Assembly: GCA_946480015.1 (NCBI GenBank)
Contig: CAMLIL010000007.1
Coordinates: 31,295 to 95,294, forward strand
Source: an uncultured Oxalobacteraceae bacterium
GTDB lineage: Bacteria > Pseudomonadota > Gammaproteobacteria > Burkholderiales > Burkholderiaceae
DNA length: 64,000 nt
Direction of reading: 5' to 3'
Position numbers and translations under genes: made by a program. Shown here in pieces: positions 46,184 to 54,833 of this stretch; position 1 is the stretch's first letter; each line of letters opens with the position of its first letter. Under the pieces are notes generated by a model. The model was not told the DNA's origin. It searched no databases and saw only the letters and a program-made list of their open reading frames with translations.

Positions 46184-46723
46184 CTAAAAGCCGATCTGCA
46201 GGAAGCGCGGGTCGCGCGCCAGCGCCGCCAGGTCGAGCAGATCCCACTCGTTGGCATCGGCGTCGCGCAGGTGGTCGCCATGCTGCTGCATGTCGCCCGC
46301 GTGGCGCAGGCCGTACACCTTCGATACCAGCAGGCCGCAATTGAAACCGAGCGCGCTGGCGAAGGTGACGATGCGGCTGTCCGGGCCGATCACAGTTTCG
46401 CCTGCGCGCAGATAGCGCGCCAGGTCGATCACGCCAACCAGGTTGCCGCGGATATTGGCCAGGCCCAGATACCAGGGCTGCGTCAGCGGCACCGAGGTGA
46501 CCGGCGCCACCGGTACGATCTCGCCGGCCTGGGTCAGGTCCAGCAAAATGCGTTCGGCGCCGATCTGCACGCCCAGGTGATTGATGCGCGCGGCGCTGTT
46601 GTTGCGGGCCGCCTGCATGCGTTCGAGCAGCTGCACCTGATACTGGCGCAGACGGGTGCGGCGCCCGGCGGCGTCGCTGTGCGCGCCCTGGCGGTCCTTG
46701 ACGTCGGCGCCGCTCATGCTCAT
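46184..46723 (-). CDS. pilI: CheW-like adaptor PilI
   Basis: This is a 179-residue CheW-domain protein coupling PilJ to ChpA. The domain spans about residues 45-175, with LGVQIGAERILLDLTQAGEI, YLGLANIRGNLVGVIDLARY and NCGLLVSKVYGLR. Its ATG overlaps the pilH stop by 4 bp. The first 35 residues are charged and polar and may be a linker. The position between pilH and pilJ is standard for the operon. Confidence 0.93.
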   Translation of the reverse strand: MSMSGADVKDRQGAHSDAAGRRTRLRQYQVQLLERMQAARNNSAARINHLGVQIGAERILLDLTQAGEIVPVAPVTSVPLTQPWYLGLANIRGNLVGVIDLARYLRAGETVIGPDSRIVTFASALGFNCGLLVSKVYGLRHAGDMQQHGDHLRDADANEWDLLDLAALARDPRFLQIGF

Positions 46724-47091
46724 GCCGCGCCGAGCGTGGCGATCTTGTCGAGCAGCTGCTGCGGGTCGACCGGCTTGACCAGGTAGTCGCGCGCGCCCTG
46801 GCGCAGGCCCCAGATGCGGTCGGTTTCCTGGTTCTTGCTGCTGCAGATGATGATCGGGACATTGGCCAGCTCGGGGTCGCGCGCGATCGCGCGGGTGACC
46901 TGGAAGCCGTTCGCGCCGGGCATGACCACGTCCATCAGGATCAGCTCCGGCTTGTCGGCCTTGATGCGCGCCAGCGCTTCCTCGCCGTTGTCGGCAGTGG
47001 TGACGGCAAAGCCGTTCTTGACCAGGATGTCGGTCAGGTAGTAACGCTCGGTAGGCGAGTCGTCGACGATCAGAATTTTATGAATGGCCAC
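46720..47091 (-). CDS. pilH: Response regulator PilH
   Basis: This is a 123-residue single-domain receiver, CheY-like. The acidic pocket is in ILIVDDSPTERYYL, the phospho-Asp in LILMDVVMPGANGFQ, and the switch Thr/Ser and Lys in IIICSSKNQETDR and YLVKPVD. PilH modulates or dampens Pil-Chp output in Pseudomonas; that role is inferred by position. It follows pilG by 12 bp and overlaps pilI by 4 bp. Confidence 0.95.
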   Translation of the reverse strand: MAIHKILIVDDSPTERYYLTDILVKNGFAVTTADNGEEALARIKADKPELILMDVVMPGANGFQVTRAIARDPELANVPIIICSSKNQETDRIWGLRQGARDYLVKPVDPQQLLDKIATLGAA

Positions 47092-47103
47092 GAGGCGCTC
47101 CTG

Positions 47104-47505
47104 TTATTTCGACACCGCGTCGGCCGTATGCTCGCGCACAGCGGCGAGCAGACTGTCTTTCGAAAACGGTTTGGTAAGGTAGGCGGAGGAACCGACCATG
47201 GCGCCGCGGGCACGGTCGAACAGACCGTCCTTGGACGACAGCATCAGTACCGGGGTGGTGTGGAACCGCGCGCTCTTCTTGATCAGCGCGCAGGTCTGGT
47301 AGCCGTCCAGGCGCGGCATCAGGATGTCGCAAAATACCAGCGCGGGATGGTGATCGTTGATCTTGGCGAGGGCGTCGAAGCCGTCCTCCGCCAGCACCAC
47401 CTGGTAGCCTGCCTGGGTAAGGAAAATCTCGGCGGACCGACGAATCGTGCTGCTGTCGTCGATCACCATGATCTTCAAGCCTGTCGGTTGCGGCGATGTG
47501 GTCAT
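47104..47505 (-). CDS. pilG: Response regulator PilG
   Basis: This is a 133-residue CheY-like receiver, first gene of the Pil-Chp set. It shows IMVIDDSSTIRRSAEIFLTQ, the phospho-Asp in LVFCDILMPRLDGYQ, MLSSKDGLFDRARG and YLTKPFSKDSL. PilG promotes pilus extension signalling in Pseudomonas. In the 126 bp to the upstream rubredoxin gene a perfect TTGACA occurs (minus strand, 47593-47588), but the facing -10 is poor, so a separate promoter is only possible. Confidence 0.95.
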   Translation of the reverse strand: MTTSPQPTGLKIMVIDDSSTIRRSAEIFLTQAGYQVVLAEDGFDALAKINDHHPALVFCDILMPRLDGYQTCALIKKSARFHTTPVLMLSSKDGLFDRARGAMVGSSAYLTKPFSKDSLLAAVREHTADAVSK

Positions 47506-47631
47506 ATTCAGAGTTCACTCAGCATGAACCGCCACGATAGCATAGGGCAAAGCCCTTGTGCGAAGAATGTTGCAGTGAATCAACACCTGTCAACAAATGG
47601 CCGCATTTGATTAACTTGCTGCCATCTCCTG

Positions 47632-47829
47632 TTATATAGCTGTCATCTCGAAATCGTCCTTGCGTGCGCCGCACTCCGGACAGGTCCAGTTCATGGGGAC
47701 GTCGGCCCAGCGGGTGCCGGGCGCGAGGCCCTCCTCAAGCGCGCCGGCCGCTTCGTCGTACACCCAGCCGCAGATCAGGCACATCCAGGTCTGGAACGGG
47801 GCGGTATTGCTGGTTTCACTACTACTCAC
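47632..47829 (-). CDS. rubA: Rubredoxin
   Basis: This is a 65-residue iron protein for single-electron transfer. The four Cys ligands of the FeS4 site are at 17, 20, 50 and 53 (MCLICGWVYDE and TCPECGARK). Ten polar residues precede the domain. It lies upstream of pilG on the same strand and diverges from the thiD-like gene, an arrangement common in beta-proteobacteria. Its electron partner is not indicated by its neighbours. Confidence 0.96.
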   Translation of the reverse strand: MSSSETSNTAPFQTWMCLICGWVYDEAAGALEEGLAPGTRWADVPMNWTCPECGARKDDFEMTAI

Positions 47830-47893
47830 GTTGGGCTTCCTTCTATCTAGTAAAATGCGGTGTCAGGCAACCCAGTATCTTAATCTACCCGCC

Positions 47894-48724
47894 GTGCAAA
47901 ACCAACCAACTCCCCTCATCCTGACCTTCGGTGTCGCCGATCCGGTCGGGGCAACCGGCATCCAGGCCGACCTCGCCACTTTCGCGGCGCTGGGCTGCCA
48001 GGGCGTGTCGGTGGTCACCGGGCTGCTGATCGCCGACACCGCGCGCGTCGAGGACAGCCAGGAGGTCGACGCCGACCTGGTGGCCGACCAGGGCCGCGTG
48101 CTGCTCGAAGACATGCGCGTGGCCGCCATCAAGATCGGCGCGCTGACCAGCATCGAACAGGCCACCGCGGTGGCCGAAATCGTCTCCGACTATCCGGACG
48201 TGCCGCTCATCCTCGATCCCTACCTGTCCGCCCTGCCCGACTCCGGCCTGCTGGACGACGACATGCTCATGGCGATCCGCCAGATCCTGGCGCCGCAGGC
48301 GACCGTGCTGCTGCTGTCGCAGGTGGAACTGGCGCGCATGGCCGAGACCTGGCGCGACGGCGGCGGCGACATGACGGCCGCCGATGTGGAGGAACTGACC
48401 GACGCCGGCTGCGAATTCGTGCTGGTCAAATGCCAGGGCACGCGCAAGGGTGGCCAGGCGCTCTGCAATGCGCTCTACAACGACGCCGGCCTGGTGGCCG
48501 AATTCGAATGGCAGCACCTGCCCGGACCGTTTGCCGGCGCCGGCAGCACCCTGTCGGCGGCACTGGCGGCCCTGATGGCGCGCGGGCTCGGTGTCGAAGA
48601 GGCCATCGCCGCGGCGCAGGAATATACCCACGGCGCGCTGGTCCATGCGCAGCGCATCGGCATGGGCAAACTGGTGCCCAACAAATTTCACGGCTACAGC
48701 CTTCAGGAATCGAACACACCATGA
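47894..48724 (+). CDS. thiD: Divergent ThiD-like (hydroxymethylpyrimidine kinase family) protein
   Basis: This is a 276-residue ribokinase-fold protein of the HMP/HMP-phosphate kinase family. ThiD usually has SDxSGGAGIQADLKT; here the segment is [20 protein letters not shown]. The anion-hole motif, normally GTGCT(F/L)S, reads [17 protein letters not shown], with Cys replaced by Ser. A thiamine role is therefore uncertain. The start is probably GTG at 47894; an ATG at 47855 would add 13 residues. It overlaps hemL by 4 bp (ATGA), suggesting a link to tetrapyrrole synthesis or PLP supply. Confidence 0.78.
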   Translation: MQNQPTPLILTFGVADPVGATGIQADLATFAALGCQGVSVVTGLLIADTARVEDSQEVDADLVADQGRVLLEDMRVAAIKIGALTSIEQATAVAEIVSDYPDVPLILDPYLSALPDSGLLDDDMLMAIRQILAPQATVLLLSQVELARMAETWRDGGGDMTAADVEELTDAGCEFVLVKCQGTRKGGQALCNALYNDAGLVAEFEWQHLPGPFAGAGSTLSAALAALMARGLGVEEAIAAAQEYTHGALVHAQRIGMGKLVPNKFHGYSLQESNTP

Positions 48725-50034
48725 GCACGATCCACAACCCGGAAATCCACGACACCACGCGCAACGGCGAACTGTTCGCGCGCGCCCAGAAAACCACGCC
48801 CGGTGGCGTCAACTCGCCGGTGCGGGCGTTCCGCTCGGTGGGCGGCACGCCGCGCTTCATCACGCGCGCCGAAGGCCCGTACTTCTGGGACGCCGACGGC
48901 AAGCGCTATATCGACTACATCGGGTCCTGGGGTCCGGCCATCGTCGGCCATGCCCACCCGGAAGTGGTCAAGGCGGTGCAGGACGCCGCCACGCGCGGCC
49001 TGTCGTTCGGCGCGCCGACCGAAGGCGAGATCCTGATGGCCGAGGAAATCTGCCGGCTCGTGCCCTCGATCGAACAGGTGCGGCTGGTGTCGTCCGGGAC
49101 CGAAGCGACCATGAGCGCGCTGCGCCTGGCGCGCGGCGCCACCGGGCGCGACAAGATCGTCAAGTTCGAAGGCTGCTACCACGGCCACGCCGATTCGCTG
49201 CTGGTCAAGGCCGGCAGCGGCCTGCTCACCTTCGGCAATCCCACCTCGGCCGGGGTGCCGGAAGACTTCATCAAGCACACCCTGGTGCTCGACTATAACA
49301 ACGTGGCCCAGGTCGAGGACGCTTTCGACAGCATGGGCGACACCATCGCCTGCGTGATCGTCGAGCCGGTGGCGGGCAATATGAACCTGGTCAAGGCCAC
49401 GCCGGAATTCCTGCGCGCCCTGCGCGAGCTGTGCACCAGGCACGGCGCCATCCTGATCTTCGATGAAGTCATGTGCGGCTTCCGGGTCGGCCTGGGCGGC
49501 GCCCAGGAACTGTACGACATCCAGCCCGACCTGACCGCGCTGGGCAAGGTGATCGGCGGCGGCATGCCGGTGGCCGCCTTCGGCGGGCGCGCGGACCTGA
49601 TGCACAATATGGCGCCGCTGGGTGCGGTCTACCAGGCCGGCACCCTGTCGGGTAATCCGGTGGCGGTGGCGGCCGGCATGGCCACGCTCAAGCTGGTGCA
49701 GCAGCCGGGCTTTTACGCGCAGCTGGCCAAGACCTCGGCGCGCCTGGCGGCCGGCCTTGCCGGTGCCGCCAGCGCTGCCGACATCACCTTCTGCGCCGAC
49801 TCGATCGGCGGCATGTTCGGGTTCTACTTCAGCGACGAGATCCCGACCAGCTACGCCGAGATGATGGCCGGCGATAAAACCCGCTTCAACGCCTTTTTCC
49901 ACGGGATGCTCGACGAAGGCGTGTATTTCGCGCCGGCGGCGTTCGAGGCGGGCTTCGTATCGGCCCAGCATACCGACGAAGTGATCGACGAGACCATCGC
50001 CGCCGCGCGCCGGGTGTTTGCCCGGCTGGCCTGA
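48721..50034 (+). CDS. hemL: Glutamate-1-semialdehyde 2,1-aminomutase
   Basis: This is a 437-residue PLP enzyme converting glutamate 1-semialdehyde to 5-aminolevulinate for heme. Motifs include [53 protein letters not shown] and [11 protein letters not shown], with the PLP-lysine in [17 protein letters not shown]. The ATG at 48721 overlaps the preceding stop by 4 bp. The next gene follows after 9 bp. Confidence 0.97.
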   Translation: MSTIHNPEIHDTTRNGELFARAQKTTPGGVNSPVRAFRSVGGTPRFITRAEGPYFWDADGKRYIDYIGSWGPAIVGHAHPEVVKAVQDAATRGLSFGAPTEGEILMAEEICRLVPSIEQVRLVSSGTEATMSALRLARGATGRDKIVKFEGCYHGHADSLLVKAGSGLLTFGNPTSAGVPEDFIKHTLVLDYNNVAQVEDAFDSMGDTIACVIVEPVAGNMNLVKATPEFLRALRELCTRHGAILIFDEVMCGFRVGLGGAQELYDIQPDLTALGKVIGGGMPVAAFGGRADLMHNMAPLGAVYQAGTLSGNPVAVAAGMATLKLVQQPGFYAQLAKTSARLAAGLAGAASAADITFCADSIGGMFGFYFSDEIPTSYAEMMAGDKTRFNAFFHGMLDEGVYFAPAAFEAGFVSAQHTDEVIDETIAAARRVFARLA

Positions 50035-50043
50035 GGCCGGTCC

Positions 50044-50550
50044 ATGCATCCCGCGCCGCCGGACGAGTTGCCGCTGATCGGCACCAGCCACGCCGGCTTC
50101 ATCACCGGCGGGGTATCGATCAGCGTCAGTGCCTGCGGCGCCGACCTGATGCCGAGCATGACGCGCGCCCTGGGCTGCCGGGTCTCCGGCGACCGCCACG
50201 TGGTCACCGTGCTGGTATCGAAAAAACAGTCGGAAGAGCTGCTGCGGCACGTGCGCGAACGCGGCGCGCTGGCGGTCACCTTCAGCGAACCGGCCACCCA
50301 CCGCACCATCCAGCTCAAGGGCAGCGACGCCACCTGCGCCAACGCCACGGCGGCCGACCTGCAGCTGGCCAGCCAGTACCGCGCCGGCTTTTCCCATGAA
50401 CTGTCGTTGCAGGGCCTGGCGCCGGCGCTGATCGAGGCGCTGCTGGCCTGCCCGGCCACCGACCTGGCGTCGATCACCTTCTCGCCGGATGAAGCCTTTT
50501 CGCAAACGCCCGGCCCCAACGCCGGCCAGGCCCTGCTGGTGCACGCATGA
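50044..50550 (+). CDS. Flavin split-barrel (PNPOx-like) protein
   Basis: This is a 168-residue protein with a pyridoxamine 5'-phosphate oxidase-like FMN-binding split barrel: HAGFITGGVSISVSACGADL, VVTVLVSKKQSEELLRHVRE and AVTFSEPATHRTIQLKGSDA. The ATG at 50044 follows GAGG. It is 9 bp from hemL and overlaps the next gene by 4 bp, so all three may be one transcript. No membrane segment is visible. FMN, heme or F420 binding cannot be told apart; the role is unknown. Confidence 0.68.
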   Translation: MHPAPPDELPLIGTSHAGFITGGVSISVSACGADLMPSMTRALGCRVSGDRHVVTVLVSKKQSEELLRHVRERGALAVTFSEPATHRTIQLKGSDATCANATAADLQLASQYRAGFSHELSLQGLAPALIEALLACPATDLASITFSPDEAFSQTPGPNAGQALLVHA

Positions 50551-51848
50551 GCGCGGCGCTGGACGATATCCGCGCCTGCTTCGACGGCCCGCTCCCCGCC
50601 ACCCTGGCCACCGCCGACCAGGGCGGCACGCCCAATATCTGCCACCTGGCGCAGGTGCAGTACGTCGACAGCGGGCACCTGGCGCTGCCCTGCCAGTTCT
50701 TCAACAAGACCCAACGCAATCTGCTGGCCAATCCGCACGCGCAGCTGGCAGTGACGGATCCGCACAGCGGCGCCCATTACCGGCTGACGCTCGAATTCCT
50801 GCGCAGCGAGCCATCCGGTGCGCTGTTCGACAGCATGCAGGCCAGGCTGGGCGCTCTGGCGACCCACACCGGCATGAGCGAGATGTTCCCGCTGCTGGCG
50901 GCAGCCGTGTTCCGGGTGCGCCGCGTGCTCCAGGTGCCGGGCACCGCCCTGCCCGCGCCCGCGCCGCAGCGCAATGGGCTGTCGGCGCTGCGCCGCGCCA
51001 CCGCGAAAATCCGCCTCGATGCGGGTCTGGCGACCATGCTGGCCGACACCATGGACGCGCTGGGATCGGAATTCGGCATCGAGCATGCGATGGTGCTGCT
51101 GCACCACGCGGCCCGGCTGTCGCTGCACGCCAGCCGCGGCTACGACAGCGTCGTCACGGAGATTGCGCTCGGCGCGGGCGTGATCGGCATGGCCGCGCGC
51201 ACGCGCCTGCCGATCCGCATCGGCCACATGACATCCGAATACGCCTATCACCGCGCAATCCGCGCCAGCACCATGGAATACGGCTTCGGCATGGCGCTGG
51301 AAGCCGAGCTGGCCTTTCCCGGCCTGGGCGAACCGCGCAGCCAGATGGCGCTGCCGATGCTTGCCGGCGAACGCCTGATCGGCGTGCTGTATGTCGAGAG
51401 TACGCTCGATTTGCGCTTCAGCTACGAAGACGAAGACGCGCTGGCGCTGCTGGCGGCCCAGCTGGGACAGGAGATCGTCTCGTTTGAAAGCAATGACGAA
51501 CCGGCCGCTCCCGCGCCGCCCGCCGGCGAAGCACTGGCGATCCGGCACTTTGCCGCCAACGACAGCATCTTCCTGGGCGAAGCGTATTTGATCAAGGGCG
51601 TGGCCGGCTCGATCTTCGCCGCCCTGGTGGCCGAGTACATCGACAACGGCCGCACCGAATTCACCAACCGGGAACTGCGCCTGGATGGGCGCATCCGCCT
51701 GCCGGACCTGAGCGACAATCTGGAAGCGCGCCTGCTGCTGCTGGCGCGCCGCCTGACCGAACGGGCCGCGCCGATCCGCATCGAAAAGACCGGGCGCGGA
51801 CGCTTCCGCCTGTGCGTCGACCAGCCTGTGCGCCTGATCGCCGGCTGA
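50547..51848 (+). CDS. Fusion of PNPOx-like barrel, GAF domain and winged-helix-like tail
   Basis: This 433-residue protein has three parts. Residues of about 8-130 form a second flavin split barrel (PATLATADQGGTPNICHLAQ, HLALPCQFFNKTQRNLLANP). About 165-318 is a GAF sensor domain (AGLATMLADTMDALGSEFGI, ALPMLAGERLIGVLYVESTL). About 345-430 looks like a winged-helix DNA-binding or output domain (VAEYIDNGRTEFTNRELRLD, then TERAAPIRIEKTGRGRFRLC). It is coupled to the preceding barrel gene by an ATGA overlap. A redox- or ligand-sensing regulator is inferred from the domain order only. It ends 6 bp before the convergent corA. Confidence 0.7.
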   Translation: MSAALDDIRACFDGPLPATLATADQGGTPNICHLAQVQYVDSGHLALPCQFFNKTQRNLLANPHAQLAVTDPHSGAHYRLTLEFLRSEPSGALFDSMQARLGALATHTGMSEMFPLLAAAVFRVRRVLQVPGTALPAPAPQRNGLSALRRATAKIRLDAGLATMLADTMDALGSEFGIEHAMVLLHHAARLSLHASRGYDSVVTEIALGAGVIGMAARTRLPIRIGHMTSEYAYHRAIRASTMEYGFGMALEAELAFPGLGEPRSQMALPMLAGERLIGVLYVESTLDLRFSYEDEDALALLAAQLGQEIVSFESNDEPAAPAPPAGEALAIRHFAANDSIFLGEAYLIKGVAGSIFAALVAEYIDNGRTEFTNRELRLDGRIRLPDLSDNLEARLLLLARRLTERAAPIRIEKTGRGRFRLCVDQPVRLIAG

Positions 51849-51854
51849 CGAGGC

Positions 51855-52820
51855 TTACTTGAGCCAGCCGCGCCGGCGGAAATACCACAGCGGCGCGACC
51901 GCCGAGGTGATCATCACCAGCACGGCGAAGGGATAGCCGAAGCTCCATTTCAGCTCGGGAATCAGGTCGAAGTTCATGCCGTACACGGACGCGATCAGGG
52001 TGGGCGGCAGGAACGCCACCGAGGCGACCGAGAAGATCTTGATGATCTTATTCTGGTTAATGTTAATGAAACCGACCGTCGCGTCCATCAGGAAGTTGAT
52101 CTTGTCGAACAGGAAGGATGTGTGGCCGTCCAGCGATTCGATGTCGCGCAAAATCTGGCGCGCCTCCTCGAACTGCTCGGCGTTGAGCAGCCTGCCGCGC
52201 ATCAGGAAGCTGACCGCGCGGCGCGTGTCCATCATGTTGCGGCGGATGCGGCCGTTCAAGTCTTCCTCGTGGGCGATGGCGTTCAGTGCGGCGGCCGCGT
52301 CCTGGTCGGTGAACTCTTCCTGCAGCACGCGCCCGCTGACTTCTTCCAGATTCTGGTAAATGCCTTCCAGCGCGTCCGCCGAATACTCGGCATCGGTCGC
52401 GTACAGGTCGAGCAGCACGTCCATGTAGTCGGCGATCGAGCCGGGGCGCGAGCGCGCGCGCATGCGCACCAGGCGAAATACCGGCAAGTCGTCGGTGTGC
52501 ACCGAGAACAGCATTTTGCGGGCAAGAATGAACGCCACCGTCACGATGCGCGAGGGGCCATCGTCTTCTTCGAGCAGAAAGTCGGTGCGCAGGTGCAAGT
52601 CGCCGTTTTCCGCTTCGTAATAGCGGGCCGAGGCTTCGATGTCCTTGACTTCGTCTTCGCCCGGCAGAATCACGCCATAAATGGCCTTGACCCAGGCACG
52701 CTCGTCGTCGTTGGGGTCGGTCAGATCGACCCAGACCGGCGCAACGTTTTCCAGATCCTCGCGCGAGTCGATCGGTACCTGATTGAGTCGGCCATTCTGG
52801 AGGACAAATACGTTGATCAT
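51855..52820 (-). CDS. corA: CorA family magnesium/divalent cation channel
   Basis: This is a 321-residue inner-membrane ion channel subunit. The soluble funnel domain is followed by two carboxy-terminal helices; the first ends in the selectivity motif YGMNFD, after VASVAFLPPTLIAS, and the second is PFAVLVMITSAVAPLWYFRR. The ATG at 52820 gives MINVFVLQ and has GAGAA upstream. It lies at the 3' end of the mpl-to-mtgA run, 83 bp after a small membrane protein gene, and faces the GAF gene. Confidence 0.95.
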   Translation of the reverse strand: MINVFVLQNGRLNQVPIDSREDLENVAPVWVDLTDPNDDERAWVKAIYGVILPGEDEVKDIEASARYYEAENGDLHLRTDFLLEEDDGPSRIVTVAFILARKMLFSVHTDDLPVFRLVRMRARSRPGSIADYMDVLLDLYATDAEYSADALEGIYQNLEEVSGRVLQEEFTDQDAAAALNAIAHEEDLNGRIRRNMMDTRRAVSFLMRGRLLNAEQFEEARQILRDIESLDGHTSFLFDKINFLMDATVGFININQNKIIKIFSVASVAFLPPTLIASVYGMNFDLIPELKWSFGYPFAVLVMITSAVAPLWYFRRRGWLK

Positions 52821-52903
52821 GCGCTTTTCTCGGCCGGATTCAAAACAGCGCAAGTGTACCCGTTAGGCCGGGGGCCGACCACCCCGCCAGACTTAAAATC
52901 CCC

Positions 52904-53296
52904 TTAGCGCAGCTGTTTTTCGATGATTTTGTCGAGGGCCGGGTTCGATGTCGGCGCCTTCTCCACCGGTGGCGGCGCTTTGGGCGCTTCGATGCCGCGC
53001 GTGTCATGCAGCTGTAGCTTTTTGGAGGTAGGATTGGCGGCTGCACAGTCCGTATTTGAAATCACCGTCTTGCCGTCGATGACGCATTTGCTCAAGCCGC
53101 TGTCGGCTTTGGCGCCCTCCAGCACCTGGGCCGCCGGGCTGCTGTTAAACAGCTTGGAGATTTTCGCGGCGCCTTCGGCAAACAGGTTGCGCTCGTAGCG
53201 CATCGAAAACAGTGCCGCCATCGCCAGGCCGGCGAACACGGCCGAGAACACGGCTACCCAGTACAGATTCAGAACGCCGCGTTGACGGTGGAGCAT
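52904..53296 (-). CDS. Small membrane-anchored protein with DUF4124-like region
   Basis: This 130-residue protein has one amino-terminal membrane helix (LYWVAVFSAVFAGLAMAALF). A periplasmic part follows that contains LSKCVIDGKTVISNTDCAAA, reminiscent of DUF4124 (Y.C.d.dGk..YSd..C) and holding two Cys that could pair. A proline-rich stretch and a charged end follow. It lies 17 bp after mtgA on the same strand, which suggests an envelope role. No function is known. Confidence 0.65.
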   Translation of the reverse strand: MLHRQRGVLNLYWVAVFSAVFAGLAMAALFSMRYERNLFAEGAAKISKLFNSSPAAQVLEGAKADSGLSKCVIDGKTVISNTDCAAANPTSKKLQLHDTRGIEAPKAPPPVEKAPTSNPALDKIIEKQLR

Positions 53297-53313
53297 AAGG
53301 TCGCTTTCTCGGG

Positions 53314-54024
53314 TTACGGCAACTCGGCCGAATTCATGCGGTTGACGATCAGGCTGGTGCGCCTGGCCAGGTAATTGGTCGAACGGTGCTTGTCGTAATA
53401 GCGCGGATTGGGCAGCATCACGGCCAGTTTGGCCGCCTGCGCCGCCGACAGATTGGCCGCGCTGCTATTGTAATAATGCCGGGCCGCCGCTTCGGCGCCG
53501 AAAATGCCGCGCCCGAATTCGACCACGTTCAAATACAGTTCCAGGATCCGTTCCTTGCTCATCACCGTTTCCAGCATGAAGGCGATGACCATTTCCTGGC
53601 CCTTGCGCAGATAATTGCGCGAGCCGGACAGGAACAGATTCTTGGCCAGCTGCTGGGTAATGGTGGACCCGCCGCCGACCACCTTGTGGCGCTTGTTGTT
53701 GCGCTCGTAGGCTTTTTGCAAGGCTTCCCAGTCGACCCCGTCGTGCTCGGAAAAATTGGCGTCCTCGGACGCAATCACGGCGCGCTTGAGGTTATTCGAG
53801 ATCTGGCGGTATGGCACCCACTGCTGTTCCAGCGCCGCCTTGGGATTTTTTTCCCGCAAGGTTTCCAGCTGCAGGCTCATCATGCTGGTCATCGACGGGT
53901 TGAACTTGGCGTACCAGCACACCATCGCAAAGTAATACAGCTGAATGGCGAACACCAGCATCAGGGTGCCGAAAATTGCCCACAAAAACCAGCGGCGCAG
54001 GCCGCCGGCGCTTTTTTTGCTCAT
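53314..54024 (-). CDS. mtgA: Monofunctional peptidoglycan glycosyltransferase
   Basis: This is a 236-residue GT51 enzyme that polymerises lipid II. An amino-terminal helix (FLWAIFGTLMLVFAIQLYYF) anchors it. The signature SEDANFSEHDGVDWEALQKA carries the first catalytic Glu; GGSTITQQLAKNLFLS and RKGQEMVIAFMLETVMSKER follow, and RILELYLNVVEFGRGIFGAE completes the domain. Its ATG overlaps the aroE stop by 4 bp. Length is normal for MtgA. Confidence 0.97.
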   Translation of the reverse strand: MSKKSAGGLRRWFLWAIFGTLMLVFAIQLYYFAMVCWYAKFNPSMTSMMSLQLETLREKNPKAALEQQWVPYRQISNNLKRAVIASEDANFSEHDGVDWEALQKAYERNNKRHKVVGGGSTITQQLAKNLFLSGSRNYLRKGQEMVIAFMLETVMSKERILELYLNVVEFGRGIFGAEAAARHYYNSSAANLSAAQAAKLAVMLPNPRYYDKHRSTNYLARRTSLIVNRMNSAELP

Positions 54025-54833
54025 AGACTGCTGCGGATTCGGTTCAGGATCTCAGCTGTTTCAGGACGGACGCCGCGCCACACGAAAAATGCCTCGGCGG
54101 CCTGTTCGACCAGCATGCCCAGGCCGTCGCGGACAGTGGCGCCGTGTTCCGCGGCAAATGCCATGAAACGGCTCGGTTTGTTTCCGTACATCATATCCAA
54201 TGCGAGCGTTTCTGTGGAAAAAGCTTTTGCCGGCACGGGCGGCAAGGCGTCGGCCAGGCTGGCCGAAGTGCCGTTGATGACGATGTCGTAGGCGCCGTCG
54301 ATGTCGCCGAATTCGCAGGCGGCCACATGACCGGCGCCGGCAAAGCGCGCCACCAGCCTGTCGGCGTTGGCACGGGTGCGGTTGGCGATGACGAGGCTGA
54401 CCGGCTGCTGGCTCAGCAGCGGCAGGATGCAGCCCTGCGATGCGCCGCCCGCGCCCAGCATCAGCACGCGCTTGCCGGCAATGGGCACGCCGGCATTGCG
54501 CACGATATCGTTGACCAGGCCGGCACCGTCGGTATTGTCCCCGCGGATTTGGCCGTCTTCAAACACCAGCGTGTTGATGGCCCCGGCCGCCTGGCCGCGC
54601 TCGGTCAGCACGCCGGCGATGGCGGCCGCTTCCAGCTTGAACGGCACCGTCACGTTGGCGCCCCGAAAACCCTGGGCGATCAGGCCGCGCACCGTGGCGG
54701 CGAAACCGTCGAGCGGGGCCAGGCAGCGTTCGTAGTCGAGTTGCTGCCCCGTCTGGAGGGCAAATGCTGCATGGATATCGGGTGAGCGGCTATGGGCAAT
54801 CGGGTTGCCGATGACACAATAGCGGTCGCTCAT
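54021..54833 (-). CDS. aroE: Shikimate 5-dehydrogenase
   Basis: AroE reduces 3-dehydroshikimate with NADPH. The 270-residue protein begins YCVIGNPIAHSRSPDIHAAF (shikimate site SRS) and has GANVTVPFKLEAAAIA with catalytic Lys, the NTDGAG loop and the NADP site LMLGAGGASQGCILPL followed by ANRTRANADRL. It overlaps its upstream and downstream neighbours by 4 bp each, so the tonB-like, aroE and mtgA genes are coupled. aroQ, another shikimate gene, is at 61694-62131. Confidence 0.97.
   Translation of the reverse strand: MSDRYCVIGNPIAHSRSPDIHAAFALQTGQQLDYERCLAPLDGFAATVRGLIAQGFRGANVTVPFKLEAAAIAGVLTERGQAAGAINTLVFEDGQIRGDNTDGAGLVNDIVRNAGVPIAGKRVLMLGAGGASQGCILPLLSQQPVSLVIANRTRANADRLVARFAGAGHVAACEFGDIDGAYDIVINGTSASLADALPPVPAKAFSTETLALDMMYGNKPSRFMAFAAEHGATVRDGLGMLVEQAAEAFFVWRGVRPETAEILNRIRSSL

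Noticed and set aside
38538..46187. An open frame of 2,549 codons on the + strand, covering chpA, pilJ and the end of pilI in antisense.
   Set aside because: It is the shadow of high-GC coding on the other strand: composition is dominated by Arg, Gln, His, Gly and Val, there is no domain, and the minus-strand genes have full family motifs.
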